Under the pieces are notes generated by a model. That model saw only the letters and a list, made by a program, of their open reading frames with translations, had not been told where the DNA came from and searched no databases. The position numbers were made by a program, and so were the translations under genes. From an uncultured Peptostreptococcaceae bacterium (GTDB lineage: Bacteria; Bacillota; Clostridia; Peptostreptococcales; Anaerovoracaceae): a stretch of 35,329 nucleotides of DNA. The number at the start of each line of letters is the position of its first letter. The first letter of the stretch is position 1. The stretch covers positions 1-35,329 of the forward strand of contig CAJOKT010000020.1 in assembly GCA_905235115.1 (NCBI GenBank). The letters run 5' to 3'. Shown piece by piece: positions 23,596 through 32,478 of this stretch.

Positions 23596-24579
23596 TCAGT
23601 TGATCTCGTCCACCCTGTGGCAGGCCACCTGGTGTCCGGGTACAACTTCTTTGAATTCCGGCATGCTCTGAGAGCACATCTCCGTGGCATACTTGCACCT
23701 TGTCCTGAAGGGGCAGCCGGAGGGTGCGTTCAGAGGACTTGGGATATCGCCTTCAAGGGCGATACGCTTGTTGGCTCTGGCGATCTTCGGGTCGGGTACG
23801 GGAACAGCCGAGATCAGGGACTTGGTGTAAGGGTGAAGGGGGTGATGATAGATCTCATCGGCATCTGCCAGCTCCACCATCTTGCCCAGGTACATTACTG
23901 CGATCCTGTCGGATATGTGCTTGACCACCAGAAGGTCATGGGCTATGAACAGATATGTGAGCCCAAGCTTGTCCTGCAGTTCGTCGAACATGTTGATGAC
24001 CTGTGCCTGGATGGATACGTCCAGGGCGGACACAGGCTCGTCGCAGACGATGAAGGAGGGGTTGAGGGCCAGAGCTCTGGCGATGCCGATCCTCTGTCTC
24101 TGGCCTCCGGAGAACTCGTGAGCGTACCTGGCGGCGTGCTCGGAGTTGAGCCCAACGTGACCCATGAGCTCCAGAATCCGCTCCTGACGGGCTTTTTTGT
24201 CCGTGTACATCTTGTGGATATCCAGAGGCTCACCGATGATGTCGCTGACCGTCATACGGGGGTTCAGGGACGAATAGGGGTCCTGGAATACCATGGTGGC
24301 TTTTTTCCTGAGATTCAGAAGATCGTCCCTGGTGACTATCTCCTTGCCTTCGAAGAAGACCTTGCCGCCGGTGGGCTGGTAGAGATGAAGGATGGTCCTT
24401 CCCACGGTGGTCTTTCCGCAGCCGGATTCGCCTACAAGACCCAGGGTCTCTCCCCTGTTGATCTCAAAGGAGACATCGTCCACCGCCTTCAGGGGCTTGG
24501 TGGAAAAGAATCCCGTGCTGATGTCGAAATACTCTTTAAGGTGTTCTACCCGGAGCAAAACTTCTTTGTCTTCACTCAT
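23596..24579 (-). CDS. oppF: Oligopeptide ABC transporter ATP-binding protein OppF
   Basis: This 327-residue cytoplasmic ATPase is the second of the Opp importer. Walker A is GESGCGKT (50-57), the Q-loop is [14 protein letters not shown], the signature is [15 protein letters not shown] and Walker B is [14 protein letters not shown]. The C-terminal oligo/dipeptide domain has [15 protein letters not shown] with its conserved cysteines. ATG 24579 is chosen rather than the upstream GTG at 24588 because GGAGG is properly spaced from it; the GTG lies inside the ribosome site itself. The start overlaps the oppD stop by eight bases, indicating translational coupling. The binding-protein gene follows after an 85-base AT-rich gap. 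Confidence 0.95.
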   Translation of the reverse strand: MSEDKEVLLRVEHLKEYFDISTGFFSTKPLKAVDDVSFEINRGETLGLVGESGCGKTTVGRTILHLYQPTGGKVFFEGKEIVTRDDLLNLRKKATMVFQDPYSSLNPRMTVSDIIGEPLDIHKMYTDKKARQERILELMGHVGLNSEHAARYAHEFSGGQRQRIGIARALALNPSFIVCDEPVSALDVSIQAQVINMFDELQDKLGLTYLFIAHDLLVVKHISDRIAVMYLGKMVELADADEIYHHPLHPYTKSLISAVPVPDPKIARANKRIALEGDIPSPLNAPSGCPFRTRCKYATEMCSQSMPEFKEVVPGHQVACHRVDEIN

Positions 24580-25573
24580 CGGAAGCACCTCCTTCCTGCT
24601 TTTCCATCATTTCCTTCACGTTCACCCAACAGGCTGAAGCGTGATGATCGTTGATCTGAACGAAGTCGCAGGTCTGACCGATGCAGATGTGCATGGCATC
24701 GTCGCACCTGGGAGCGAAGGGACAGCCCTTGGGCATGTTCAGAAGGTCGATGGGAGTTCCCGTAATGGGCTCCAGTTTTTTGCCCTCCATGTCCACAGTG
24801 GGAATGGATTTGAGGAGGCCCTTGGTATATGAATGATGGGGATCGTAGAAAATATCCTCAGCGGTTCCTCTCTCGCAGATGGAACCGGCGTACATTACGA
24901 TGATCTCGTCGCAGAGCTGGGCAACGACGCCCAGGTCGTGGGTGATCATTATGATGGCCATTCCAAGCTGGTCCTGCAGGCTCTTCATGAGCTCCAGGAT
25001 CTGGGCCTGGATGGTCACGTCCAGAGCCGTGGTGGGTTCGTCTGCGATCAGGATTTCCGGCTCGCAGGAAAGAGCCATGGCGATCATGACACGCTGTCTC
25101 ATACCGCCTGAGAGTTCGAAGGGATACTGTTTCATCCTCTTCTCGGGCTCGTTGACGTTCACCAGCTTGAGAAGCTCAACGGCCCTGTCCCAGGCCTGCT
25201 TCTTGTTACGGTCTGTGTGGAGGGTGATGGCCTCGATCAGCTGATGGCCGATGGTATAGGTGGGGTTCAGGGAGGTCATGGGGTCCTGGAAGATGATGGA
25301 TATCTTGTTGCCTCTCACCGTCTTCATGACCTTTTCTCCGGCTCCCACCAGTTCCTGTCCGTCGAGCTTCACCGAACCGCCGACGATCCTTCCGTTGGGG
25401 TCCAGGATCTGCATGATGGAGTAAGCCGTAACGGATTTGCCGGAACCGGACTCTCCCACTATCCCAAGCACCTTGTGCCTGTCCAGACTGAAGGAGATGC
25501 CGTTCACCGCCTTCACTTCACCTGCTGCCGTGAAGAAGGATGTTCTCAGATCGTTTACTTCAAGTAAAGCCAT
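24572..25573 (-). CDS. oppD: Oligopeptide ABC transporter ATP-binding protein OppD
   Basis: This 333-residue cytoplasmic ATPase is the first of the Opp importer. Walker A is GESGSGKS (40-47), the Q-loop is [14 protein letters not shown], the signature is [15 protein letters not shown] and Walker B is [14 protein letters not shown]. The C-terminal domain holds [15 protein letters not shown]. It pairs with OppF to power the OppB/OppC pore. AAGGAGG is upstream of the ATG. The gene starts 14 bases after oppC and overlaps oppF, as expected in an oppBCDF operon. Confidence 0.95.
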   Translation of the reverse strand: MALLEVNDLRTSFFTAAGEVKAVNGISFSLDRHKVLGIVGESGSGKSVTAYSIMQILDPNGRIVGGSVKLDGQELVGAGEKVMKTVRGNKISIIFQDPMTSLNPTYTIGHQLIEAITLHTDRNKKQAWDRAVELLKLVNVNEPEKRMKQYPFELSGGMRQRVMIAMALSCEPEILIADEPTTALDVTIQAQILELMKSLQDQLGMAIIMITHDLGVVAQLCDEIIVMYAGSICERGTAEDIFYDPHHSYTKGLLKSIPTVDMEGKKLEPITGTPIDLLNMPKGCPFAPRCDDAMHICIGQTCDFVQINDHHASACWVNVKEMMEKQEGGASDE

Positions 25574-25587
25574 ATAGGACCTCCTTC

Positions 25588-26652
25588 CTAGCGCCTCAGC
25601 TTGGGGTCGAAAGCGTCCCTCAAGCCGTCTCCGAAAAGATTCAGAGAAAGTACGATAAGTGAAATTATTACAGCGGGTATTACCAGTCTGTATGCATATG
25701 AGTTGATGCCGTTCAGGGCATCCGACGCAAGAGATCCAAGCGAGGGCATGGGAGCGTTAACGCCCAGTCCCAGGAAGGACAGGTAGCTCTCAGTGAAGAT
25801 CGCAGACGGGATCTGAAGCGCCGTGGAAATGATGATGACGGAGATGCAGTTGGGAAGCAGGTGCTTCCTGATGATCCAGCCGCCCTTTGCGCCTGCGGCG
25901 CGGGATGCCAGCACATACTCCTGTTCCTTGAGGGACAGGATCTGTCCGCGGATCAGTCTGGCCATTGACACCCAGTACAGCACGCCGAATACTATGAACA
26001 GCGAGATGATGTTGGCGCCTATCTTGGCCAGCACCGTCCCTTCGATGACCGGAGTCAGCGCCACCCTCATGACCGATGCCAGAAGAATTACCATCAGCAT
26101 GTCGGGCAGCGAGTATATGATATCCACTATACGCATTATGAACAGGTCCACCTTGCCTCCAAGATAGCCTGAGATGGAACCCACCAGCATTCCTATTATG
26201 AGAACGATGAGGCTGGCGAAGAATCCTACCGCAAGGGAGATCCTGGTGCCGTAGATCACTCGTATGAAGTAGTCTCGCCCCTGGGCATCAGTGCCGAAGA
26301 TGTGGGGGAAGACCTTTTCTCCCGAGTCCATGAGCGCCTGTTCAGTCTCTCCGTATTCGAAGGGCCTCAGGTTGTTGAAGGAGTTATCCACCTGCTTGCC
26401 CGGCTTGACTCCCAGCATGTTGTCATAGGAGTAGGGCCAGAACATTGGAACGAATATGGCCGAAAGGGTGATAACTATTATGACTATGATGCTGACCACC
26501 GCCACGTTGTTCTTCATGAGTCTCTTGACTCCGTCCCTGAAAAAGGTGGAGGATTCACGCATCTGCACCATGTATTCTTTTTCTTCATCTGTGGCAGGAA
26601 GGAACAGGTTCGGATCCTGCTGAAGACTGAATATCTTTTCTTTGTTAAGCAT
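25588..26652 (-). CDS. oppC: Oligopeptide ABC transporter permease OppC
   Basis: This 354-residue membrane permease has an N-terminal cytoplasmic segment of about 45 residues (FRDGVKRLMKNNVAVVSI marks the entry to TM1), an extracytoplasmic loop with FGTDAQGRDYFIRVIYGTR, and the five further membrane segments of the family. The EAA loop contacting the ATPases is EQEYVLASRAAGAKGGWII. The FGTDxxGRD block is diagnostic of DppC/OppC. It forms the pore together with OppB, whose gene ends 14 bases upstream. Confidence 0.95.
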   Translation of the reverse strand: MLNKEKIFSLQQDPNLFLPATDEEKEYMVQMRESSTFFRDGVKRLMKNNVAVVSIIVIIVITLSAIFVPMFWPYSYDNMLGVKPGKQVDNSFNNLRPFEYGETEQALMDSGEKVFPHIFGTDAQGRDYFIRVIYGTRISLAVGFFASLIVLIIGMLVGSISGYLGGKVDLFIMRIVDIIYSLPDMLMVILLASVMRVALTPVIEGTVLAKIGANIISLFIVFGVLYWVSMARLIRGQILSLKEQEYVLASRAAGAKGGWIIRKHLLPNCISVIIISTALQIPSAIFTESYLSFLGLGVNAPMPSLGSLASDALNGINSYAYRLVIPAVIISLIVLSLNLFGDGLRDAFDPKLRR

Positions 26653-26666
26653 ATCCTCGCCCCTCC

Positions 26667-27596
26667 CTACTCAAGATTGATCCTCGGGTCGGCCACCTTG
26701 TACAGGATGTCGCTGACCAGATTCATTACAACTATCAGGGTCGCCAGCACGATGGTGGTGCCCATGATCAATGGATAGTCACGGTTTGTTATGCTGTTTA
26801 CGAAGGCTCGCCCTATGCCCGGGACCGCGAAGATCTGCTCCACCACCAGGGATCCGGTGACTATGTAGGCCAGCATGGGTCCGAAGTAAGTGATTACGGG
26901 AATAAGGCTGTTCTTCAGGGCGTGGCCGAAAATGATCTTGGCCTTGGAGACTCCCTTGGCCTTGGCTGTTCTGATGTAATCCTGGCCCAAAACATCCAGC
27001 ATGGATGACCGGGTAAGCCGGGTTATGTAACTCATGGGATAGAGCCCCAGACTTATGATGGGCAGGATCAGACCTTTTGCGGTCTCTCCGTTAGCCGGCA
27101 GCCAGCCCAGTTTAACGGAAAACAAGATCAACATCAGCGAGCCTATTATGAACGTAGGCATGGATATGAGCGCGGTCGTAAGGACCATTACCACCTTATC
27201 GATAAGCTTGTTCCGGTTCAGGGCGGCCACCGCCCCAAGAACGATCCCGATGATGGCTGCGAAGAACGCGGCGATGACGCCCAGCTTCACAGAGGTCCTG
27301 AGACCGTCGGTGATAATGTCGATGACCATTCTGCCTCTCTGCTTGAGTGATGGACCGAAATCGAAGTGGAACACGATGTCCTTGAGATAGGTCACGTACT
27401 GCTCGAACAGAGGCTTATCCAGACCGTATTTGGCTTCCAGCGCAGCCTGGGCCGCCGGAGTTATGGCCTTCTCACTCATGAAAGGACCGCCGGGGACCGC
27501 ACGCATTACGAAGAAAGTCAGGGTGATGACCACCCATACGGTGAGGACTGCGAGGATGAGTCTCTTTATGATGTAGGAGAGATTCTTTTTACTCAT
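26667..27596 (-). CDS. oppB: Oligopeptide ABC transporter permease OppB
   Basis: This 309-residue membrane permease is the first gene of the opp operon. It shows the N-terminal TM (LILAVLTVWVVITLTFFVMR) followed by AVPGGPF, typical of DppB/OppB, the EAA loop DYIRTAKAKGVSKAKIIFGH, and the closing segment VPGIGRAFVNSITNRDYPLI. A promoter and two hairpins lie upstream in the leader (27619-27720). The operon order is oppB, oppC, oppD, oppF and then the permuted binding protein. Confidence 0.95.
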   Translation of the reverse strand: MSKKNLSYIIKRLILAVLTVWVVITLTFFVMRAVPGGPFMSEKAITPAAQAALEAKYGLDKPLFEQYVTYLKDIVFHFDFGPSLKQRGRMVIDIITDGLRTSVKLGVIAAFFAAIIGIVLGAVAALNRNKLIDKVVMVLTTALISMPTFIIGSLMLILFSVKLGWLPANGETAKGLILPIISLGLYPMSYITRLTRSSMLDVLGQDYIRTAKAKGVSKAKIIFGHALKNSLIPVITYFGPMLAYIVTGSLVVEQIFAVPGIGRAFVNSITNRDYPLIMGTTIVLATLIVVMNLVSDILYKVADPRINLE

Positions 27597-27618
27597 ACCA
27601 AACCACCTTCTCTTCCAG

Positions 27619-27682
27619 GATCTGATGCCGGGGATCCTTTCCGGGCATCAGAGTACACAAAACCGGGGAATTAATCCCGGGT
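27619..27682 (-). promoter_or_regulatory. Two hairpins in the opp leader
   Basis: Between the promoter and the oppB start lie an 8-bp stem, CTGATGCC / GGCATCAG, and a CCGGG / CCCGG stem around AATTAAT. Neither is followed by a strong T-run on the minus strand. They may stabilise the mRNA or regulate it; no known riboswitch is recognised. Confidence 0.45.
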
Positions 27683-27691
27683 ACCGTTTTA

Positions 27692-27720
27692 ATTATATAA
27701 CAGAAGGAATGACGTTTCCA
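27692..27720 (-). promoter_or_regulatory. Promoter of the opp operon
   Basis: On the minus strand TGGAAA, a 17-bp spacer and TATAAT (complement of 27692-27697). Between here and the hsp20 terminator (27721-27811) no gene or other structure is evident. Confidence 0.65.
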
Positions 27721-27811
27721 TCCTTTTTTGAAAAATACAGGTCCTCCCCTGTGGCAACAGCCGTGTTTTAGGGCAGCGGCACATGGACCTTTGTATGCAG
27801 GACACCAAAAC

Positions 27812-27850
27812 TCCGCAAAAAAAGGAAGGCCGGCGCGTTGCCGCGCCGGC
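27812..27850 (-). terminator. Terminator of hsp20
   Basis: A perfect 9-bp GC stem (GCCGGCGCG / CGCGCCGGC) is followed on the minus strand by CTTCC and seven T. It lies about 80 bases after the hsp20 stop codon. Confidence 0.85.
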
Positions 27851-27930
27851 TCATCAATGCCTTTGGTGTTATGTCGTTTCATGCCGCAGGGCCGGATGCT
27901 CATCAGTACATCCGGTCCCGGCCCTGTGGA

Positions 27931-28362
27931 TCATTCGATTGCGATGAACCTGGGCTCCTCGATCTTCTTCGGCTGCTCCTTGGGAAGAGTCAGGGTCAGG
28001 ACGCCCTTTTCGAATCTGGCCTTAACGTCCTCTTCTGTAAGGTCTTCACCCACATAGAAGCTTCTCTCCATGGCTCCCGTGTAACGCTCGCGTCTTAAGA
28101 ACTTGCCGTTCTCGTCCTTCTCCTCGTCGGTGGTCTGGGTGGATGCGGTGATGTTCAGGTAACCGTCCTTAAGCTGAAGCTTGACGTCTTCCTTCTTGAA
28201 TCCCGGAAGCTCAACGTCCAGAACATAGCTGTCCGCGGTTTCCTTGATATCGGTCCTCATGATGCTGGGCAGCTGCCTGTATGCCTTCCTTGTCTGAGCA
28301 GGGAACATGTCGTCCATAAAATCGTCGAATAAATTGTCTCCAAAGATGCTGGGTAATAACAT
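27931..28362 (-). CDS. Small heat shock protein, Hsp20/alpha-crystallin family
   Basis: This 143-residue ATP-independent holdase chaperone binds unfolding proteins in the cytosol. The N-terminal region has FDDFMDDMF and a polar linker. The alpha-crystallin domain runs from about residue 35 (MRTDIKETADSYVLDVELPG) to about 130, with the ending motif GVLTLTLPKEQPKKIEEP. The ATG at 28362 has AAAGGAGG nearby. A CIRCE operator covers the promoter (28462-28504), so HrcA control is expected, as for clpB 4 kb away. Co-control of holdase and disaggregase fits their joint role in protein recovery. Confidence 0.95.
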   Translation of the reverse strand: MLLPSIFGDNLFDDFMDDMFPAQTRKAYRQLPSIMRTDIKETADSYVLDVELPGFKKEDVKLQLKDGYLNITASTQTTDEEKDENGKFLRRERYTGAMERSFYVGEDLTEEDVKARFEKGVLTLTLPKEQPKKIEEPRFIAIE

Positions 28363-28461
28363 TTTAATTTCCTCCTTTTGAATATGTCCGGTCCCGCCAG
28401 GCGGGATCTTGTTCGTAATGGCTGGTCAGGTCTTCGGGCCTCACGCCCTCCTGACGATTAT

Positions 28462-28490
28462 GTTATATCACCATTTGTTAGCACTGTCAA
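28462..28490 (-). promoter_or_regulatory. Heat-shock promoter of hsp20
   Basis: On the minus strand TTGACA (complement of 28485-28490), a 17-bp spacer and TATAAC (complement of 28462-28467). The -35 box lies within the CIRCE element. Confidence 0.85.
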
Positions 28491-28504
28491 TAGGAGAGTG
28501 CTAA
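28478..28504. promoter_or_regulatory. CIRCE operator (HrcA site) of hsp20
   Basis: A 27-bp inverted repeat, TTAGCACTG-N9-GAGTGCTAA, that matches the CIRCE consensus TTAGCACTC-N9-GAGTGCTAA with one mismatch at the inner end of one half-site. Confidence 0.93.
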
Positions 28505-28568
28505 CAATTTTTGATATTTTGTGTGAAGATTTGGTGAAAACCACCTTTTGCGGCTTGAAACATGTCTG

Positions 28569-28598
28569 TTGCAGCGTCCACTGCACGGATGATATAAT
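28569..28598 (+). promoter_or_regulatory. Promoter of the 140-residue hypothetical gene
   Basis: TTGCAG (28569-28574), an 18-bp spacer and consensus TATAAT (28593-28598), pointing right, about 40 bases before the ATG at 28640. Confidence 0.6.
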
Positions 28599-28639
28599 AT
28601 ATATAGGAAAGGTTTATTTCAGAAAACGAGGTGACGGCC

Positions 28640-29062
28640 ATGAAGGTGAACGATGTTTCGAAGATCGAATGCAAGTTTTTCCACGGATCCATGTACGGCG
28701 TGAACTATATGTATGAGGTGAGCCCTGATGAGATGATCTGGGCCAATTACTTCAAGCAAACAGGCAGTTTCGCCCCCGATCATCGCGAGGTGAACAATGC
28801 TCCCTTAAGGGAAGCTCAGTGGAGGGTCATTATGGATGCCATAGAGCCCATAATTCCGGAGCTTAAAGAATATGTTCCGGAGGCCAGGGATCCCTCAGAA
28901 CCGGAGATGGAGATCCTGGACGGCCCAAATAAATACATCTTCAAGCTCACCTGGAATACCGACGACGGGGAGAAAGAAGTGGAGTACTGCATACCGCCCC
29001 ATGAGTTATACGATCCGCTTATTAAGGCGCTTCAGGCTGTGGCCGAAAGCCTGGTACAGTAA
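28640..29062 (+). CDS. Hypothetical protein, 140 residues
   Basis: I do not recognise a family. The protein is acidic, has no signal peptide or membrane segment and seems to be a single compact domain. Notable stretches are FHGSMYGVNYMYEVSPDEM near the N terminus, PLREAQWRVIMDAIEPIIPE in the middle and a YCIPPHELYDPLIKALQAV ending. ATG 28640 is preferred over GTG 28631 because GAGGTGA lies 6-7 bases upstream of the ATG and includes that GTG. The gene has a good promoter. The reading frame continues in frame after its TAA into a decayed cell-wall-binding domain (29063-29534), but the protein itself looks complete. Confidence 0.72.
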   Translation: MKVNDVSKIECKFFHGSMYGVNYMYEVSPDEMIWANYFKQTGSFAPDHREVNNAPLREAQWRVIMDAIEPIIPELKEYVPEARDPSEPEMEILDGPNKYIFKLTWNTDDGEKEVEYCIPPHELYDPLIKALQAVAESLVQ

Positions 29063-29534
29063 GAAAGTGACGATAAAGAGACATCGCTGATTATCTCTGA
29101 AGTAGACGTGGAATTGTCCGGAATAAGCCAGCTGGACAATATCGTGGTTGCCACGGGCATGATCTCCGAGGACTTCGAAAACGCTGTCAAAGGCCGTGGA
29201 TTTGATGTGATACGCTGTGCGGGAGCCGGCAGATATGGGACCAACATCGAGATACTGGAGCAGATAGGAGTCGGGGACGAACTGCTGGTTTGCTCCGGCC
29301 GTGATTTCCCGGATGCCGCTGCTGCTTCGGCAACGGGCAAAGCCATACTTCTCGTGAACGGCTCAAGCCTTACGGAAGAGCAAAAAATATACCCGGAGAG
29401 CATCGGCCCGAAGAACATATACCGATCAAGCCAGGGCGTATTACACAGGCAGCGGCGCTTCCGGCGCTTATGCTTTGGGAGGCCCGGCTGTGTTAAGCGA
29501 CTATTTTCTGAAGATAGCCATGGGATTCTCGTAA
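29063..29534 (+). pseudogene. Remnant of a cell wall-binding repeat 2 (CW_binding_2) protein
   Basis: In the frame directly following the hypothetical gene's stop, the residues GISQLDNIVVATGM, GFDVIRCAGAGRYGTNIEI, LLVCSGRDFPDAAAASATGK, AILLVNGSSLTEEQK and GPKNIY match CW_binding_2 (PF04122) repeats, with their GxxRYxT and SGxxFPDAxAA motifs. There is no plausible start codon or ribosome site and no signal peptide. Near 29420-29435 the homology shifts frame: YYTGSGASGAYALGGPAVLS then runs in another frame to a TAA at 29532-29534. It is thus a fragment with at least one frameshift. Long open translation past 29440 in the original frame is only the complement of clpB. Confidence 0.6.
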
Positions 29535-29568
29535 AGAACACATACCTGAACGGGTTTGACATTAAAAG

Positions 29569-29599
29569 TACCCGGCCGAATGTAACGGCCGGGTATGTT
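29569..29599. terminator. Terminator between the pseudogene and clpB
   Basis: A perfect 10-bp stem (TACCCGGCCG / CGGCCGGGTA, loop AATGTAA) with TGTTTTG on the plus side and CTTTTAA on the minus side. It lies just after the clpB stop on the minus strand. Confidence 0.8.
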
Positions 29600-29623
29600 T
29601 TGTCTTGGTCTGGCGGATCGCCT

Positions 29624-32209
29624 CTATTTCACTTCCGCCTTCAGCTCTCCGCTCTCGTCCGCATCTATGACGATGGTGGAGCCTTCGCGGACTTCTCCCG
29701 AGAGGATCAGCCTTCCGGACAGGGTCTCCACGTTCTTCTGGATGTAACGCTTGAGTGGTCTCGCACCGTAGACCGGGTCGTAGGCTGCGCCCGCGATGAA
29801 ATCTTTTGCGGCGGGGGTGAGCTCGATCTGGATCTGACGGTCCTTGAGACGCCTGTTCAGGTCTGCCACCTGCAGGTCCACTATTCCGGAGATGTTCTGC
29901 CTGGTCAGGGGCTTGAACATGATGATCTCATCCAGCCTGTTCAGGAACTCGGGCCTGAAGTGGGCTCTGAGATCCTCCTGAACGGCTGCTGCCGCGGATT
30001 CCGTAATGTCCCCTTCCGGTGTGATGCCGTCCAGGAGATACTCGCTTCCGATGTTGGATGTCATGATCAGGATGGTGTTCTTGAAGTCCACGGTGCGGCC
30101 CTGAGAGTCGGTGATACGGCCGTCATCCAGCACTTGCAGGAGAACGTTGAACACGTCAGGGTGGGCCTTTTCGATCTCGTCGAAGAGCACCACGGAGTAG
30201 GGTTTGCGGCGCACCGCCTCGGTGAGCTGGCCGCCCTCCTCGTAGCCCACGTATCCCGGAGGCGCCCCGATCAGCCTGGACACGGAGAACTTCTCCATGT
30301 ACTCGGACATATCTATCCTTACCATGTTGTTCTCGTCATCGAAAAGCCTCTCCGCCAGAGACTTGGCAAGCTCGGTCTTGCCTACGCCGGTGGGCCCCAG
30401 GAAGAGGAACGACCCTATGGGCTTCCCGGGATCTTTGATGCCGGCCTTGGAGCGGATGATGGCGTCGGTGACTCTGGCCACCGCCTCGTCCTGGCCGATG
30501 ACTCTTTTGTGGAGGTCGTCTCCCAGACTCAAAATCTTTTCGCGCTCGCCTTCTGTCAGCTTGGCCACGGGAATGCCTGTCCAGCGGGATATTATCCGGG
30601 CGATCTCATCCTCTGTCACTGCCTCGTGGACCAGGCTCAGGTCCTCGCTCTTGACTCTGGCCTCCTCTTCGGCCAGTTCTTTTTCTACCTTGGGAAGCTC
30701 TCCGTACTTTAGTTCTGCTGCACTGTCCAGATCGTAGCGCCTTTCGGCGTCCTCTATCTGACGGTTCAGATCCTCTCTGGTCTTTCTAAGCTGGGACAGT
30801 TTGTCCACGGAGGCCTTTTCGTTCTCCCACTGAGCCTTGCGGGAGGCGAACTGTTCCTTGAGCTCCGCCAGGTTCTTTTGAAGATCCTCCAGCCTGTCTT
30901 TTGAAAGCTGGTCGGATTCCTTTTTGAGGGCGGTCTCCTCGATGGTCATCTGTGTTATTTTGCGGTTCATCTCGTCCAGCTCCACCGGAAGGGAATCCAT
31001 CTCTGTCTTGATCTGTGCGCAGGCCTCGTCCATCAGGTCGATGGCCTTGTCGGGCAGGTACCGGTCGGTTATGTACCTGTCACTTAACTGGGCCGCGGCC
31101 ACCAGAGCACTGTCGGTGATCTTCACCTTGTGGAAGACCTCGTAGCGCTCCTTAAGACCTCTCAGGATGGATATGGTATCCTCCACCGTGGGCTCGTCCA
31201 CCAGCACATGCTGGAAACGACGCTCAAGTGCCGCGTCCTTCTCAATGTATTTGCGGTATTCGTCAAGGGTGGTGGCGCCGATGCAGTGCAGCTCGCCTCT
31301 TGCCAGCATGGGCTTCAGCATGTTGCCAGCGTCCATAGCGCCGTCGGTCTTGCCGGCGCCCACGATCAGATGCAGCTCGTCTATGAAGAGGATGATCCTG
31401 CCTTCTGAGGAGACGACCTCCTGAAGGACGGCCTTGAGCCTCTCCTCAAACTCGCCTCTGTACTTGGCGCCTGCCACCAGGGCACCCATGTCCAGTGAGA
31501 ATATGGTCTTGTCCTTCAGGGCTTCAGGCACGTCGCCCTTGACTATCCTCTGAGCCAATCCCTCCACCACGGCGGTCTTGCCCACTCCGGGCTCGCCGAT
31601 GAGGACCGGGTTGTTCTTGGTCTTACGGGAAAGGATACGGATCACATTTCTGATCTCGGTGTCTCTGCCGATGACCGGATCCAGCTTCTGATTTCTGGCT
31701 TTGTCCGTCAGGTCCGTGCCGTATTTCTCCAGGGACTCATAGGTGGCCTCCGGGTTGTCGGTCATGACCTTCTGGTTGCCCCTCACGGTGGAGAGAGCCT
31801 CCAGGAACTTCTCGTTGGTGATATCGTACTTTGCAAAGAGTCTCTTCATGTCGGGATTGGGCTCTCTGATCATGGCCAGGAAAAGATGCTCTACGGAGAC
31901 GTACTCGTCTCCCATCTTCTCCGCGATAGTCCCGGCATAGGCCAGTGATTTGTTCAGGTAGACGCCCATCTGAAGCTGACCTCCGGAGACTTTGACCTTG
32001 CGGTCCAGCTGGGCGGTCAGGTCGGACATGAACTGCTCTTTTGGAACGCTCATCTTCTCCAAAAGCTTCAGTATGAGGCTGTCCTCCTGATTCAGAAGGT
32101 TGTACAGCAGGTGCTCCTGCTCCACCTCCTGATTCCCGAATTCGTATGCGGTCTTCTCCAGATCCTGCACGGCCTGAAGCGACCTCTGGGTAAACTTGTT
32201 GATATTCAT
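29624..32209 (-). CDS. clpB: ATP-dependent chaperone/disaggregase ClpB
   Basis: This 861-residue Hsp100 hexameric disaggregase works with DnaK and small Hsps to rescue aggregates. The N-terminal Clp repeat domain ([20 protein letters not shown]) is followed by AAA+ domain 1 with Walker A GEPGVGKT (about 205-212), the long coiled-coil middle domain (about residues 400-520) that marks ClpB versus ClpA/C, and AAA+ domain 2 with Walker A GPTGVGKT (about 605-612). The conserved NIGSEYL and YIQKNVE endings are present. The ATG at 32209 with AAAGGAGGTG upstream is the family start; the open frame extends 46 codons further but into the promoter. It is under a CIRCE-controlled promoter, as is hsp20. 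Confidence 0.97.
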   Translation of the reverse strand: MNINKFTQRSLQAVQDLEKTAYEFGNQEVEQEHLLYNLLNQEDSLILKLLEKMSVPKEQFMSDLTAQLDRKVKVSGGQLQMGVYLNKSLAYAGTIAEKMGDEYVSVEHLFLAMIREPNPDMKRLFAKYDITNEKFLEALSTVRGNQKVMTDNPEATYESLEKYGTDLTDKARNQKLDPVIGRDTEIRNVIRILSRKTKNNPVLIGEPGVGKTAVVEGLAQRIVKGDVPEALKDKTIFSLDMGALVAGAKYRGEFEERLKAVLQEVVSSEGRIILFIDELHLIVGAGKTDGAMDAGNMLKPMLARGELHCIGATTLDEYRKYIEKDAALERRFQHVLVDEPTVEDTISILRGLKERYEVFHKVKITDSALVAAAQLSDRYITDRYLPDKAIDLMDEACAQIKTEMDSLPVELDEMNRKITQMTIEETALKKESDQLSKDRLEDLQKNLAELKEQFASRKAQWENEKASVDKLSQLRKTREDLNRQIEDAERRYDLDSAAELKYGELPKVEKELAEEEARVKSEDLSLVHEAVTEDEIARIISRWTGIPVAKLTEGEREKILSLGDDLHKRVIGQDEAVARVTDAIIRSKAGIKDPGKPIGSFLFLGPTGVGKTELAKSLAERLFDDENNMVRIDMSEYMEKFSVSRLIGAPPGYVGYEEGGQLTEAVRRKPYSVVLFDEIEKAHPDVFNVLLQVLDDGRITDSQGRTVDFKNTILIMTSNIGSEYLLDGITPEGDITESAAAAVQEDLRAHFRPEFLNRLDEIIMFKPLTRQNISGIVDLQVADLNRRLKDRQIQIELTPAAKDFIAGAAYDPVYGARPLKRYIQKNVETLSGRLILSGEVREGSTIVIDADESGELKAEVK

Positions 32210-32294
32210 TTCCACACCTCCTTTCCGGTGTCTTCCGATGTATATAAAGGTAGATTTAACAAAATTTTTTGCGCCTCTTTCAGGCTCTGAAAGC

Positions 32295-32323
32295 ATATTA
32301 ACATATTTTGTTAGCACTGTCAA
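32295..32323 (-). promoter_or_regulatory. Heat-shock promoter of clpB
   Basis: On the minus strand TTGACA (complement of 32318-32323), a 17-bp spacer and TAATAT (complement of 32295-32300). The -35 box is inside the CIRCE element, as at hsp20. Confidence 0.85.
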
Positions 32324-32337
32324 GGTGAGAGTGCTAA
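32311..32337. promoter_or_regulatory. CIRCE operator (HrcA site) of clpB
   Basis: A 27-bp inverted repeat, TTAGCACTG-N9-GAGTGCTAA, with the same single departure from consensus as the hsp20 site. Confidence 0.93.
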
Positions 32338-32384
32338 AACATTGCAAAATATATCCCTGCGGGAAGATCCTGCGGGGGCATTGA

Positions 32385-32400
32385 TTTTTTGCGCAAAAAA
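32385..32400. promoter_or_regulatory. 16-bp palindrome TTTTTTGCGCAAAAAA
   Basis: A perfect palindrome formed by two opposed copies of the recurrent TTTTTTGCGC motif, in the space between divergent clpB and the VTC gene. Its function is unknown. Confidence 0.4.
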
Positions 32401-32478
32401 TTAAAGATCTTCAACCTTTCTTCAAGGAATCATTGTTATCCTTGTACCATCAAAAGCGGGTACCGAGGAGGAAACACT

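Noticed and set aside
27728-28057. Plus-strand frame in the hsp20 downstream region
   Set aside because: It runs across the hsp20 terminator and into the complement of hsp20, with no ribosome site.
29108-30712. 534-residue plus-strand reading frame
   Set aside because: Only the first 110 residues or so (cell-wall-binding remnant) resemble a protein family; the rest is the complement of clpB.
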